Shown here: in pieces, positions 49,435 through 58,054 of the stretch
Numbering within the stretch: the first letter of the stretch is position 1
Layout: every line of letters begins with the position of its first letter
NCBI GenBank assembly: GCA_016208315.1
Contig: JACQYF010000089.1
Coordinates: 1 to 64,000, forward strand
Reading direction: 5' to 3'
Origin: Chloroflexota bacterium
Lineage (GTDB): Bacteria; Chloroflexota; Anaerolineae; UBA4142
Length of the DNA stretch: 64,000 nucleotides
Program-made: the position numbers and the translations under genes
The notes under the pieces: generated by a model
Seen by the model: only the letters and a program-made list of their open reading frames with translations
What the model was told of the DNA's origin: nothing
Database searches by the model: none

Positions 49435-51279
49435 ATTCACTCATACGCTGGCAAACTGCTCATCGTTGATCTAACCACCGGCGCGTTTCGCGACGAGCCG
49501 CTGAACGAAACCTACGCCGCGCAATACATCGGCGGCGCGGGACTCGCGGCGCGCTATTTGTACGATGCGCTTGACGCCCACACCGACCCGCTCGGCCCTG
49601 ACAATCCGCTCATTTTCATGACCGGTCCCCTCGACGCCACGCCCGCGCCGAGCTGCGGACGGTTCGTCGTCGCCGCGCGCTCGCCGCAGACCGACTTGTA
49701 TGGCGAGGCGAACGCGGGCAACTTTTTCGGCCCCGATTTGAAAACGGCGGGTTACGACGGCGTCATCGTGCGCGGCAAAGCGCCCACTCCCGTCTATCTC
49801 CTCATTCGCGACCGCCAAGTAGAACTGCGCGATGCCAAACACCTCGCGGGCAAAACGACGTTCGATACCGGCGATGCAATTCGCGCGGAGATTGGCGATC
49901 AGAGATTGACTGTCGCGGCGATCGGGCCCGCGGGCGAAAACCTCGTCAAGTACGCCCTCATCCTCGCAACCAATCCACGGCCGGGCGCGAAAAAGGGAAT
50001 TGCCGGACGCTGCGGCATGGGCGCGGTGATGGGCTCGAAGAACTTGAAGGCGATTGCCGTGCGCGCGGGCCATACGAAAATCGGGCTGCACGATCCGGCT
50101 GCCTTCCAAACGGCCCTGCGTCCCGCCATCGAAATGCTGCCGGACGATTTGACCACTCAGGTGTGGCGCGCAGTTGGCACATCGGGCACCATGGATTTCC
50201 TGAGCTTGCAGGGTGCTGTGCCGGCAAAATACTGGACGCAAGGGACTTTTGATTTTGAAAAAATTAGTGGAACCACCCTGGCCGAGACCCTTCTGACCGG
50301 ACACGCGACTTGTCACGCGTGCATGATCGCGTGCGGACGCAAGGTGGCGCAAGCGGCAGGTCACGACCTTCCCCACGGCGAAGGTCCCGAATATGAAACA
50401 CTCGCCTCGCTCGGTTCGTTGCTGCTGAACGACGATTTGGGTGCGGTCACCTACATCGGCTCGCAGTGTGACGCGTGGGGAATGGATTCCATCAGCGCCG
50501 GCTCGACCATCGCGTTCGCGACGCTTTTGCACGAGCGCGGAATCCTGCTGGACGATTTGCGCTGGGGCGATGTCCAACAAACATCGCAACTAGTTCAGTT
50601 GATCGCGCGGCGCGAAGGGATTGGGGACACGCTCGCCGAAGGAACGCGAGAATTGGCGCGCCGCTGCGGCGTGCAAGGGCTGGCCGTCCAGATCAACGGG
50701 TTGGAGTTGGCGATGCACGACCCGCGCGCGTTTAGCGGCATGGCGTTGGTGTATGCGATATCGCCGGTGGGCGCAAGCCACAACCAGTCGGATTACTATT
50801 GGATTGATTCGTCCGGCCGCACGCAGGAGGATTCGGGGATCACGGCCCTGGATCGCTTTGAAACGGCGGGCAAAGCCGTCGCGGTCGCGCGGCATCAGGA
50901 CTGGCGCGCGGTCACCGCCTCGCTGGTCCAATGCATCTTTCCAAATCCGCCTGTGAAAAATATGGTGGACATGCTCGCCGCCGCGACCGGCTACGACATC
51001 CGACTGGACAACGTATTGACCTACGGCGAACGTATGTGGAATTTGAAACGCGCGCTCAATCTGAAACTCGGCTACGAGGCCCGCGCCAACGAGCACTTGC
51101 CTGAACTTTTGCTCAAGCCGCTGGCCGACGGCGGGACCGAAGGCCACGTCCCGGAACTCGAACCGATGCTGCGCGAATATTACGCGCACCGCGAATGGGA
51201 CTGGGCAACCGGCAAACCGCGCCGCGAGAAACTGCTGGCGCTAGGAATGCCGGAGATTGCGCAGGATTTGTGGGGCTAG
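49435..51279 (+). CDS. Tungsten-type aldehyde:ferredoxin oxidoreductase, without an ordinary start codon
   Basis: About 614 residues. The coding pattern starts at HSYAGKLLIVDLTTG, the normal N-terminal strand, and continues YIGGAGLAARYLYDAL and GPLDATPAPSCGRFVVAARSP. Later GRCGMGAVMGSKNLKAIAVRA contacts the pterin cofactor, and TCHACMIACGR gives three of the Fe-S cysteines. AORs oxidise aldehydes to acids with ferredoxin. The codon at the expected start is ATT (49435-49437), and the next upstream in-frame triplet is two codons after a TGA. ATG or GTG is absent before residue 40 or so. The start appears to be lost to the adjoining repeat. Initiation at ATT or from internal TTG 49558 is possible. 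Confidence 0.85.
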   Translation: MHSYAGKLLIVDLTTGAFRDEPLNETYAAQYIGGAGLAARYLYDALDAHTDPLGPDNPLIFMTGPLDATPAPSCGRFVVAARSPQTDLYGEANAGNFFGPDLKTAGYDGVIVRGKAPTPVYLLIRDRQVELRDAKHLAGKTTFDTGDAIRAEIGDQRLTVAAIGPAGENLVKYALILATNPRPGAKKGIAGRCGMGAVMGSKNLKAIAVRAGHTKIGLHDPAAFQTALRPAIEMLPDDLTTQVWRAVGTSGTMDFLSLQGAVPAKYWTQGTFDFEKISGTTLAETLLTGHATCHACMIACGRKVAQAAGHDLPHGEGPEYETLASLGSLLLNDDLGAVTYIGSQCDAWGMDSISAGSTIAFATLLHERGILLDDLRWGDVQQTSQLVQLIARREGIGDTLAEGTRELARRCGVQGLAVQINGLELAMHDPRAFSGMALVYAISPVGASHNQSDYYWIDSSGRTQEDSGITALDRFETAGKAVAVARHQDWRAVTASLVQCIFPNPPVKNMVDMLAAATGYDIRLDNVLTYGERMWNLKRALNLKLGYEARANEHLPELLLKPLADGGTEGHVPELEPMLREYYAHREWDWATGKPRREKLLALGMPEIAQDLWG

Positions 51280-51310
51280 CGCAAATTAGTAAAAACTGCC
51301 CAACTTGTGG

Positions 51311-51316
51311 TAGAAT
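51311..51316 (+). promoter_or_regulatory. Extended -10 of the beta-CASP RNase gene
   Basis: TGG precedes TAGAAT (51311-51316). ATG 51326 follows nine bases later, so the leader would be only a few bases. No strong -35 is visible. Confidence 0.55.
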
Positions 51317-51325
51317 CAAGCCATA

Positions 51326-52720
51326 ATGCGTTTATCTTTCTACGGCGCGGCACGCGAGGTGACGGGTTCGACCCATCTGGTCGAATCTGCCGGTCAGCGT
51401 GTCCTCTTGGACTGCGGGATGCACCAAGGCCGCCGGGCCGAGGCGGCCCAGCGCAATGCCAACTTGCCGTTCGACGCGCCAAGCGTCAGCGCCGCGCTTC
51501 TTTCCCACGCGCACATTGACCACTCGGGCAATCTCCCGACGCTCGTCAAGCGCGGATTTCGCGGCGACATCCATTGCACGCCCGCGACGCGCGACCTGGT
51601 CAATATCATGTTGCGCGACAGCGCCAAGATTCAGGAACAAGACGCCGAGTACCTGAATCAGAAAACGTCGCGGCGGGGGCTGCCGCCGGTCGAGCCGCTG
51701 TATACGACGGCGGATGCCGAACGAACGCTCAAATACGTGGTCGGACACGCGTACCATCACTGGTTCGACGTTTGTGAGAACGTCCGCGCGCGGTTTCTCG
51801 AATCCGGCCACATTCTTGGCTCGGCCATCTGCCTCCTTGAATTGAACGCCGATGGGCGCATGATTCGATTGGGATACACCGGCGATCTCGGACGCAAGAA
51901 CACGCTCATCTTGCGCGATCCCGAACCCGCGCCGCCGCTCGACTATTTGATCATCGAAAGCACCTACGGCGACCGCGAACATGATCCGATTGCGAACAGC
52001 ATAGACCAACTGGCCGACATCGTGAACGAAACGATCGCGCGCGGCGGTCGAGTGATCATCCCGGCGTTCGCGGTCGAGCGCACGCAAGAAGTGATTTACT
52101 CGCTCGATCTGAAATTCACCGCGGGCGAGATTCCCAAGGTGCCGGTATTTGTAGACTCGCCCCTCGCCATTAACGCGACCGAGATCTTTCGCGTTCATCC
52201 CGAGAACTTGAGAGACGAGTTGCAGCGCCAAGTCGAGACGCACGACGATCCATTTGGCTTTGGGCATTTGCAGTTCACGCGCTCCGTCGAGGAATCCAAA
52301 GCGATCAACGCCATGGCCGGGCCGATGATCGTCGTTTCGGCGAACGGGATGGCCGACGCCGGACGGATCCTGCACCATCTCAAACACAATATCGAAAATC
52401 CGCGGAATACGATTCTCTTCGTGGGCTACCAGGCCGAGAATACACTGGGCCGCCGATTAGTGGACGGCGCCAAACGCGTCAAGATTTTTGGCGACGAATT
52501 TCGCGTGCGCGCGCAGATCAAGGTCGTGAACGGATTCAGCGCGCACGCCGACCGCAGTGAGCTGATCGAGTGGGTGGCCGGCGCCCAAGCGAATCTGAAA
52601 GGCGTCTTTATCGTTCACGGCGAAGAAAAAGCCGCGCTCTCGTTTGCCGACGCTCTCCGCCAACTCGGCGGGTTTACGGTGACGGCGCCGGAGCGAGGAC
52701 AAACGGTGGAAGTTGACTAA
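51326..52720 (+). CDS. MBL-fold beta-CASP RNA nuclease
   Basis: A 464-residue CPSF/RNase-type metallo-beta-lactamase. SHAHIDHSGNLP is the HxHxDH metal motif; LESGHILGSAICLLE, STYGDREHD and a beta-CASP region with AFAVERTQEV, then VSANGMADAGRILHHL, NTILFVGYQ, and GFSAHADRSELIEW follow. Such enzymes cut or trim RNA. The family also includes bacterial YsiH/RNase-like members of unknown target. The reading frame is full length and all metal residues are present. Confidence 0.92.
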   Translation: MRLSFYGAAREVTGSTHLVESAGQRVLLDCGMHQGRRAEAAQRNANLPFDAPSVSAALLSHAHIDHSGNLPTLVKRGFRGDIHCTPATRDLVNIMLRDSAKIQEQDAEYLNQKTSRRGLPPVEPLYTTADAERTLKYVVGHAYHHWFDVCENVRARFLESGHILGSAICLLELNADGRMIRLGYTGDLGRKNTLILRDPEPAPPLDYLIIESTYGDREHDPIANSIDQLADIVNETIARGGRVIIPAFAVERTQEVIYSLDLKFTAGEIPKVPVFVDSPLAINATEIFRVHPENLRDELQRQVETHDDPFGFGHLQFTRSVEESKAINAMAGPMIVVSANGMADAGRILHHLKHNIENPRNTILFVGYQAENTLGRRLVDGAKRVKIFGDEFRVRAQIKVVNGFSAHADRSELIEWVAGAQANLKGVFIVHGEEKAALSFADALRQLGGFTVTAPERGQTVEVD

Positions 52721-52740
52721 TTGACAGGAGTAGCACTCCC

Positions 52741-53829
52741 ATGACTTTTGATCAAGCCGAAGCTCGATTTCGAGAGCTCCAAGCCCGTGTGCAGCGCGGC
52801 GAGGCGATTAGCCGCGCCGAGTACGAAGACCAGGTGAGCCAACTGGCCGTGCAAGACGATCGCGGCGTACTGTGGGAAATCAATCCGCGGACCGGCAAAT
52901 GGATGTATTTTGACGGCGCCGAATGGGTCGGCGGCACGCCGCCGGGCCGCGATAACTCGACGGTGATGCCGGTCCCCCGCGCGCCGACATCTCCGCCGCC
53001 AGCGCCTAGCCCCCGGTCGTCCACCTCACTGCCGCCCCCACCCGGCGCCACCATTCCTCCGACGCGCTCCGGTCCACCGTCCGGCGCGCGGCTAGTCCCA
53101 TCCAAGCCGCCGGCGGCGACGCCTCCGCCCGCCGCGCCACTGCGCGCCGCCGCTCCGCCTTCGCCCGAAGCCGTGCCGCCCTACGTGCGCGCGAATCCGA
53201 ATCAGCCGGGTGCGCCGCCGGCGGACGGGCAGGACGAGGGGCAATCAGACGCCAAGACGCCCAGGCGTGCTTTCCGCGCGGGGCCGTTGGGGGGACCGAA
53301 TCGTGAGTGGGTTCCGTTGGCGATTGGCGCGGTAGTCCTGTTGTTGTGCGCGGTCGTGCTTTTCTTCGGCGGGCGTTTTGTGCTGGCTGCCTTGGGCCCC
53401 ACGACGACGCCCACGCGCTTGGTGGTCGCGCCGCTGGCGTCGAACACGCCGGTCCCGACCGTCGTGCGCTTGCCGACGCAGACGCTGCCCACGTCCACGC
53501 CGCAGCCCGTCATTGCCAAAGTGATCGAAAAAAGCGTCAACGTGCGCGCCGAGCCGAGCACCAAAGGTAAGATCATTAGCTCGCTCAAGCAGAACAATCA
53601 AATCTCGCTGGTTGGGCGCAATGCGGCGGGAGATTGGGTTCAAATCAATGTCACCGGCGGCGCACAGCCGGGCTGGGTCTTTAAAGAAACGCTCCAAATC
53701 GTCAGCGGCGACGCGAACGCGCTCCCCATTGTCGGGGCCGCGGCGCCCGCGGCGACCAAGCCCGCCGCGACCACCGCGCCGGCCGCGCCGAGGGCCACGC
53801 CCACGTTGACGCCGATCGGCGGACGCTAG
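52741..53829 (+). CDS. Membrane protein with Pro-rich linker and SH3b domain
   Basis: A 362-residue protein. Residues 1-75 form a small N-terminal domain (AEARFRELQARVQRGE, GVLWEINPRTGKWMYFDGAEWV), followed by about 100 residues of Pro/Ala linker, a membrane helix near 190-214 (LAIGAVVLLLCAVVLFFGG), and an SH3b domain near 255-320 (KSVNVRAEPSTKGKIISSL, WVQINVTGGAQPGWV). A second Pro/Thr/Ala tail ends it. SH3b domains usually bind cell-wall or surface ligands. The role is unknown. Confidence 0.75.
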   Translation: MTFDQAEARFRELQARVQRGEAISRAEYEDQVSQLAVQDDRGVLWEINPRTGKWMYFDGAEWVGGTPPGRDNSTVMPVPRAPTSPPPAPSPRSSTSLPPPPGATIPPTRSGPPSGARLVPSKPPAATPPPAAPLRAAAPPSPEAVPPYVRANPNQPGAPPADGQDEGQSDAKTPRRAFRAGPLGGPNREWVPLAIGAVVLLLCAVVLFFGGRFVLAALGPTTTPTRLVVAPLASNTPVPTVVRLPTQTLPTSTPQPVIAKVIEKSVNVRAEPSTKGKIISSLKQNNQISLVGRNAAGDWVQINVTGGAQPGWVFKETLQIVSGDANALPIVGAAAPAATKPAATTAPAAPRATPTLTPIGGR

Positions 53830-53862
53830 CGCTTTTGCTCGTTCTCTCGATCAAACACCAAA

Positions 53863-53888
53863 CGAGCCGGGTCAAGTTCCCCGGCTCG
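53863..53888 (+). terminator. Rho-independent terminator after the SH3b gene
   Basis: CGAGCCGGG (53863-53871) pairs with CCCGGCTCG (53880-53888), followed by CATTTTG. Confidence 0.8.
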
Positions 53889-53913
53889 CATTTTGTCAGA
53901 AAGGAAATTGAAA

Positions 53914-54600
53914 TTGGACTGGCTGCTCAACCCGATCAAACTGATCGAATCCGTCGGCTACCTGGGCATCTTTGCCATCGTGTTCGCCGAATCGGGCTTG
54001 TTCTTTGGCTTTTTTCTGCCGGGCGACAGCTTGTTGCTCACCGCGGGCTTGCTCGCCTCACAGAATTTTCTGAATCTGTTCATCCTCATCCCGCTCATCT
54101 TCACCGCGGCGGTCTTGGGCGATAATGTGGGCTACTGGTTCGGCAACAAGGTCGGCCCGCCGATTTTCAACCGTCCCAATTCGCGGTTCTTCAAGCGCCA
54201 GAATCTGCTCAAGGCAAAAGAGTTTTACGACAAGCATGGCGCGGTGACCATCACCATCGCGCGCTTTATGCCGTTTATCCGCACGTTTGCCCCGATCGTC
54301 GCGGGCGCGGTCGCGATGAACTATCGCGTGTTCTTTTTCTTCAACCTGCTCGGCGGCGTCATATGGGGCATCGGCGTGACGGTCGTCGGCTACCTCATCG
54401 GTTATTTCTTCGGCCAGGTCGAGGGCCTGGAACGGTATTTCAGCATCTTGGTGCTCGTCGTGATCTTTGTCTCGGCGCTGCCGGCGATGATCCACGTCTG
54501 GAATGAAAATCGCCACGAAATATTCGCGTGGCTAAGGGGGCTGATCAGTCGCAAGCCGCCAACGGCCTCAAAAGTCAGACAGACCACGGACGAACAGTAA
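53914..54600 (+). CDS. DedA-family membrane protein
   Basis: About 228 residues with four to five helices. The family segments are ESGLFFGFFLPGDSLLLTAGLLA, GDNVGYWFGNKVG, ITIARFMPFIRTFAPIVAGA and FFNLLGGVIWGIGVTVVGYLIG. DedA proteins act as lipid scramblases/flippases or support proton-linked envelope homeostasis. No ATG lies at the expected start. TTG 53914 is chosen because AAAGGA lies about nine bases upstream; TTG 53908 or 53893 are alternatives. Confidence 0.88.
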   Translation: MDWLLNPIKLIESVGYLGIFAIVFAESGLFFGFFLPGDSLLLTAGLLASQNFLNLFILIPLIFTAAVLGDNVGYWFGNKVGPPIFNRPNSRFFKRQNLLKAKEFYDKHGAVTITIARFMPFIRTFAPIVAGAVAMNYRVFFFFNLLGGVIWGIGVTVVGYLIGYFFGQVEGLERYFSILVLVVIFVSALPAMIHVWNENRHEIFAWLRGLISRKPPTASKVRQTTDEQ

Positions 54601-54605
54601 ATAAA

Positions 54606-54645
54606 AATCGCGGGACAGAAGAACGCCTCTGTCCCGCGATTCTTT
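54606..54645 (+). terminator. Rho-independent terminator after dedA
   Basis: AATCGCGGGACAG (54606-54618) pairs with CTGTCCCGCGATT (54629-54641), followed by CTTTTG. Confidence 0.88.
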
Positions 54646-54743
54646 TGCGCTCGAAAAATCACCGCGCCGGCGCGATCGCCGGTTAACATCAAGAATCTTC
54701 CAGCAAGGGAGGAACGAAATCGCTTCGGGCGCCGTTACGCGGA

Positions 54744-54947
54744 TTAGGGCCCTACCTGGACCGCAATCTCCTGGGCCTGGCGAACTTGAGCGGCATGCAC
54801 CCGCAGCAGGACGCGGCCTGTTTCCGTATCCAGGTAAGTATTGCTCTCAATGCCCGCGTCGTTCAGGGTGGACCACAACCGCTGGAGGGCATTCGGTCCC
54901 CAGGGCGGGATAATCGCGACCGTAATCCAGTCATCAACCTCGGCCAT
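54744..54947 (-). CDS. Small hypothetical protein (DUF2007-like)
   Basis: A 67-residue protein (DDWITVAIIPPWGPNALQRL, LNDAGIESNTYLDTETGRV, then AQEIAVQVGP). A strand-helix-strand pattern with AGI near the middle resembles the small DUF2007/GlnB-like signal-type fold, but the resemblance is weak. No operon partner is evident. Confidence 0.55.
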   Translation of the reverse strand: MAEVDDWITVAIIPPWGPNALQRLWSTLNDAGIESNTYLDTETGRVLLRVHAAQVRQAQEIAVQVGP

Positions 54948-55035
54948 CGGATGCCTGCCTCATGTTCTCACTAGACTTGCGGTTCCTGCGATCTTTGCCG
55001 GTGATTATATCATTGCTCGCCGTTGGAATCAAACG

Positions 55036-55263
55036 CTAGGGCGCGGCTTGATTCTCCGCAGGTTTTTCCTCTCCCTCACCCTCAGGCGATTTGGGTTTAG
55101 AGCCGATCTCGACGAGCTGGATCTGCGCTTGATAGCGTTTGCCGTCAATCTCGACCTTGCCGTTCGCGTAAAAGCCGCGCGAGCCGGTCTTGAATTGTTT
55201 CGGTTGTGCGGCCAAACTGCCAACCATCTTGCCGTTGGTATCTTTCATTTCGACGATGATCAT
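55036..55263 (-). CDS. Small hypothetical protein, coupled to upstream gene
   Basis: A 75-residue protein: a short beta-rich core (VEMKDTNGKMVGSL, GSRGFYANGKVEIDGKRYQ, AQIQLVEIGSKP) and an acidic Pro/Glu tail. Its ATG overlaps the TGA of the upstream gene (ATGA), so the two are probably made together. Family not recognised. Confidence 0.65.
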   Translation of the reverse strand: MIIVEMKDTNGKMVGSLAAQPKQFKTGSRGFYANGKVEIDGKRYQAQIQLVEIGSKPKSPEGEGEEKPAENQAAP

Positions 55264-55808
55264 GCTCTTCTCCTTTGAACCGTTTTCGCAAGCGGGCGGC
55301 TGCTCTTGGCGATTTTACGCTTGGTGGGCTTGGACCTTAGGAAGGACATATCGGCGCTCTCCATCGCGGCTTGGTCTTGGGCCAGCGCGGCGTTGACGAG
55401 GCCCAGCTTGCTTTTTTCTCCGCCGTCCATGAATTCCTGGAATAGAATCACCAGTTTTTCCAACTGCTCCGCGTGCTTGACGAGGCGGATATACGATTCG
55501 GGTTGCGGTTCAGGCGGCGGCAATCCGCGGAGCGCCTGGCACGCGCCGCGGATGTCGGCGGCCACTTGCAGACCGGTCGCGTGCCATTCCGCGTCGCGGA
55601 ATGCTCTCGGGTCGGTCTGAGCCGACCGGAGCAAGCCCTTCATCAGGTTGACGCTTGCCAGAACCGGAGCATAGTATTTCACTTTGACTTGGGCGACAAA
55701 TTCGACCGGCAGGGGCGCACCCTTGCGTCGCGGCAAGCGCGGTTGGAGCGACTTGGGAACGGTCAGGTCTACGGTCCGAGTGCTATTTTTGCGCGCGCGT
55801 GCGGCCAT
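55260..55808 (-). CDS. Hypothetical protein (182 residues), first gene of a two-gene operon
   Basis: Basic ends (ARARKNSTRTVDLTVPKSLQ at the start, KPTKRKIAKSSRPLAKTVQR at the end) enclose a helical middle (YYAPVLASVNLMKGLLRSAQ, YIRLVKHAEQLEKLVILFQE). The function is unknown. ATG 55808 is preferred because GGGAG lies seven bases upstream; another ATG at 55814 is too close to it. A promoter lies at 55853-55881. Confidence 0.65.
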   Translation of the reverse strand: MAARARKNSTRTVDLTVPKSLQPRLPRRKGAPLPVEFVAQVKVKYYAPVLASVNLMKGLLRSAQTDPRAFRDAEWHATGLQVAADIRGACQALRGLPPPEPQPESYIRLVKHAEQLEKLVILFQEFMDGGEKSKLGLVNAALAQDQAAMESADMSFLRSKPTKRKIAKSSRPLAKTVQRRRA

Positions 55809-55852
55809 GTGCATCTCCCTTAGCGACCGGTATATTGGAAATTACTGGCGCA

Positions 55853-55881
55853 ATTATATCACGCAATACTTGGGTCGCCAA
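55853..55881 (-). promoter_or_regulatory. Promoter of the two-gene hypothetical operon
   Basis: On the minus strand TTGGCG (55881-55876), 17 bases, TATAAT (55858-55853), with TGA before the -10. Confidence 0.75.
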
Positions 55882-56054
55882 ACAGCCATTCACGGTCACG
55901 ATTCTCGTATTGGGACCCGAGTCCCGCTAACAGACAATTAGGGATACTTGGCTGCAAAAGTAGGGTAACTCCTAATGGACGACAAACCAGGTTTGTGAGA
56001 AGATGCTTCACGATGATATGACATAAAAGGCGATACAGGTTGGCTCTCTGGGGT

Positions 56055-56489
56055 ATGACGACAAGTTTCTCGCATAGTCTCACCGACGGTCAGGCGGCAG
56101 ACAAGGGGCAGAGCGTGGTCGAGCTCGCGCTACTCTTGCCGGTGCTTCTGCTCATACTACTGGGCGCGCTTGACCTGGGCCGCGCGTTTGCCACGTATGT
56201 AGCCATCACCAACGGGTCACGCGAAGGCGCACGATATGGCGCTTCCAATCCGACAGACACGACGGGAATCGGGAATTACGTCGCACAGGAGATCTCAGGC
56301 GCAACGGCGAGCATCGCTTGTTACAAATTTGGGGACAATTCGCCAGTGGCTTGTGCGTCGGTATCCACCGGCGACCGGATACAGGTTACGGTTACCATGC
56401 CCTTTAACTTTCTGACGCTGTATCTTTTTCGTCTGCCCAGCATTTCGATGTCCAATTTCACGACGATGGCGATCATCAATGGTAACTAG
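56055..56489 (+). CDS. TadE-like pilus assembly protein 1
   Basis: A 144-residue pseudopilin-like protein. The N-terminal GQSVVELALLLPVLLLILL is the TadE membrane helix with its Glu near position 5 of the hydrophobic part, followed by DLGRAFATYVAITNGSREGARYG and a small periplasmic domain. TadE/TadF are assembly factors of Flp pili. It begins the Tad cluster on the plus strand; the 180 bases upstream (55882-56054) hold no gene, only AT-rich possible promoter sequence. Confidence 0.85.
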   Translation: MTTSFSHSLTDGQAADKGQSVVELALLLPVLLLILLGALDLGRAFATYVAITNGSREGARYGASNPTDTTGIGNYVAQEISGATASIACYKFGDNSPVACASVSTGDRIQVTVTMPFNFLTLYLFRLPSISMSNFTTMAIINGN

Positions 56490-56922
56490 GCCTCGCGGCT
56501 TGTCGGCGGCCAATCAACTCCACGCGTTTTCGCGAGGTCAGAGCTTGCTCGAATTTGCGCTCGTCTTATCGGTATTGATGCTTTTGGTCATGGGACTTTT
56601 TGATCTTGGCTACGCCGTTTTCATCAACAATATGCTATCGGAGGCGGCGCGCGAGGGCGCCCGGGCCGGAATTATCAGCGCGAATTCGGACGCCGCGATT
56701 CGCTGCCGTGTTGACGCCGCGGCACCCGGCTTGAATCCTCAAGTGACTATCGCGCCTGCGACGCGGACCTTTAACAATCCCATCACCGTGACGGTAACGT
56801 ATCTCTATCATCCAATGACGCCCATCGTCGGGAATATTGCCAGCAGTCTGCCGCTCTCGTCAACGTCTGTCATGATCGTCGAAGGCGCTCAATCCAGTCC
56901 AATGCCGGCGCCCTGCAACTGA
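56479..56922 (+). CDS. TadE-like pilus assembly protein 2
   Basis: A 147-residue TadE-like protein with GQSLLEFALVLSVLMLLVMGLFDLGYA at the N-terminal helix and NNMLSEAAREGARAG. It overlaps the previous gene by 11 bases, which suggests coupling. Two TadE-like proteins followed by TadG is the usual set of minor components. Confidence 0.85.
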   Translation: MVTRPRGLSAANQLHAFSRGQSLLEFALVLSVLMLLVMGLFDLGYAVFINNMLSEAAREGARAGIISANSDAAIRCRVDAAAPGLNPQVTIAPATRTFNNPITVTVTYLYHPMTPIVGNIASSLPLSSTSVMIVEGAQSSPMPAPCN

Positions 56923-56973
56923 CAACTCGCCAAGGTCTAGTGCGGCGCCGAGTCGCACGCGTGGAACGATACG

Positions 56974-58038
56974 ATGCGCACAGGAAATTCAGATTCGGAA
57001 ACGGGCCAGTCTTTAGTGGTGATTGCATTGCTGATGGTTGCCATGTTCGGCATGTTGGGATTGGCCCTTGACGGCGGCGCCGTATTTGTCGCCCGGCGCA
57101 ATGCCCAAAATGCCGCCGACGCGGCAGCGCTGGCCGGCGTGCGCTCCCTGGCTTATGATGACACCGAATCAACCATCTCGAGCTATACTTCGACGTACGC
57201 GATGGCGAACCAGGTCGTCACGAATAGCGACCTGACGGCATCCTTTGTGAATTCGAACGGCAACTATGTCTGCCGAATCGGACAGAATTGTAATGGTGTG
57301 CCATCCTCTGCGACCGGCGTCCAGGTCACGACCACGATCCGCGTCCAACCCTATTTTATTGACGTGCTGATCGGCAAACAGCCAATCCCAATCCAAGCTG
57401 CCGCGGTCGCGCAGAGCGGCTCTCCTGCGGCAGCAGGTCACTTGATGCCAGTGGTGTTACCGTGGCCGTGCCCAGGTCAGCCAGTTAGTTCCCGGACTTG
57501 TATATCGTACGGTACGAGGTATGAACTCCAAGGCGGGCAAACGACTAGCGGCGGATTCCAATGGCTGACTTTTGATTGTAGTACCCACGTGGAAGATTAT
57601 CTCACCCTGCAGAAACCCAGCGGGACGTATCTCGCCGACCCGACGCGTCAGTACATCAACACTCCGGATATGTCCGCTCCCTCGGCATGGGTTTGCGGCG
57701 AGACGGGTTTCCGGTCCTCCGCGGCGGTCACAAGCGCCTTGGACTGGTGGCTGAATCCTCAGATTCATCCGGACGGCGCGCTTTGGATAATACCGGTTTC
57801 TGATGAAAGCGTGAGTCAAGGTAACAACGCCAAGTATCACATCGTATCGTTCGCGCTATTTCAGGTTATGGGTTATGACTTTGCCGGACAATCAAATCCG
57901 AACAACTTTTCTTGCTCCGTCTCCGGCAGCAAATGTATCGAAGGCAAGTTTCTAATGACAGTGGAAAATCTATCGTTCACCCCGGGGCGATGCAACCGCA
58001 ACGGGGTAAACATCTGTGCGATAGGTCTCTCACAATAA
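56974..58038 (+). CDS. TadG-like pilus assembly protein
   Basis: A 354-residue protein with the N-terminal TadG helix ETGQSLVVIALLMVAMFGMLG, then LALDGGAVFVARRNAQNAAD with the AADAAALAG heptad-like segment typical of TadG, and a large extracytoplasmic part rich in Ser, Thr and Asn with six or more Cys residues. A von Willebrand-like domain is not evident. Its role is in Flp pilus or surface assembly. Confidence 0.83.
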   Translation: MRTGNSDSETGQSLVVIALLMVAMFGMLGLALDGGAVFVARRNAQNAADAAALAGVRSLAYDDTESTISSYTSTYAMANQVVTNSDLTASFVNSNGNYVCRIGQNCNGVPSSATGVQVTTTIRVQPYFIDVLIGKQPIPIQAAAVAQSGSPAAAGHLMPVVLPWPCPGQPVSSRTCISYGTRYELQGGQTTSGGFQWLTFDCSTHVEDYLTLQKPSGTYLADPTRQYINTPDMSAPSAWVCGETGFRSSAAVTSALDWWLNPQIHPDGALWIIPVSDESVSQGNNAKYHIVSFALFQVMGYDFAGQSNPNNFSCSVSGSKCIEGKFLMTVENLSFTPGRCNRNGVNICAIGLSQ

Positions 58039-58054
58039 TTTCGGGGTTGCGCCT

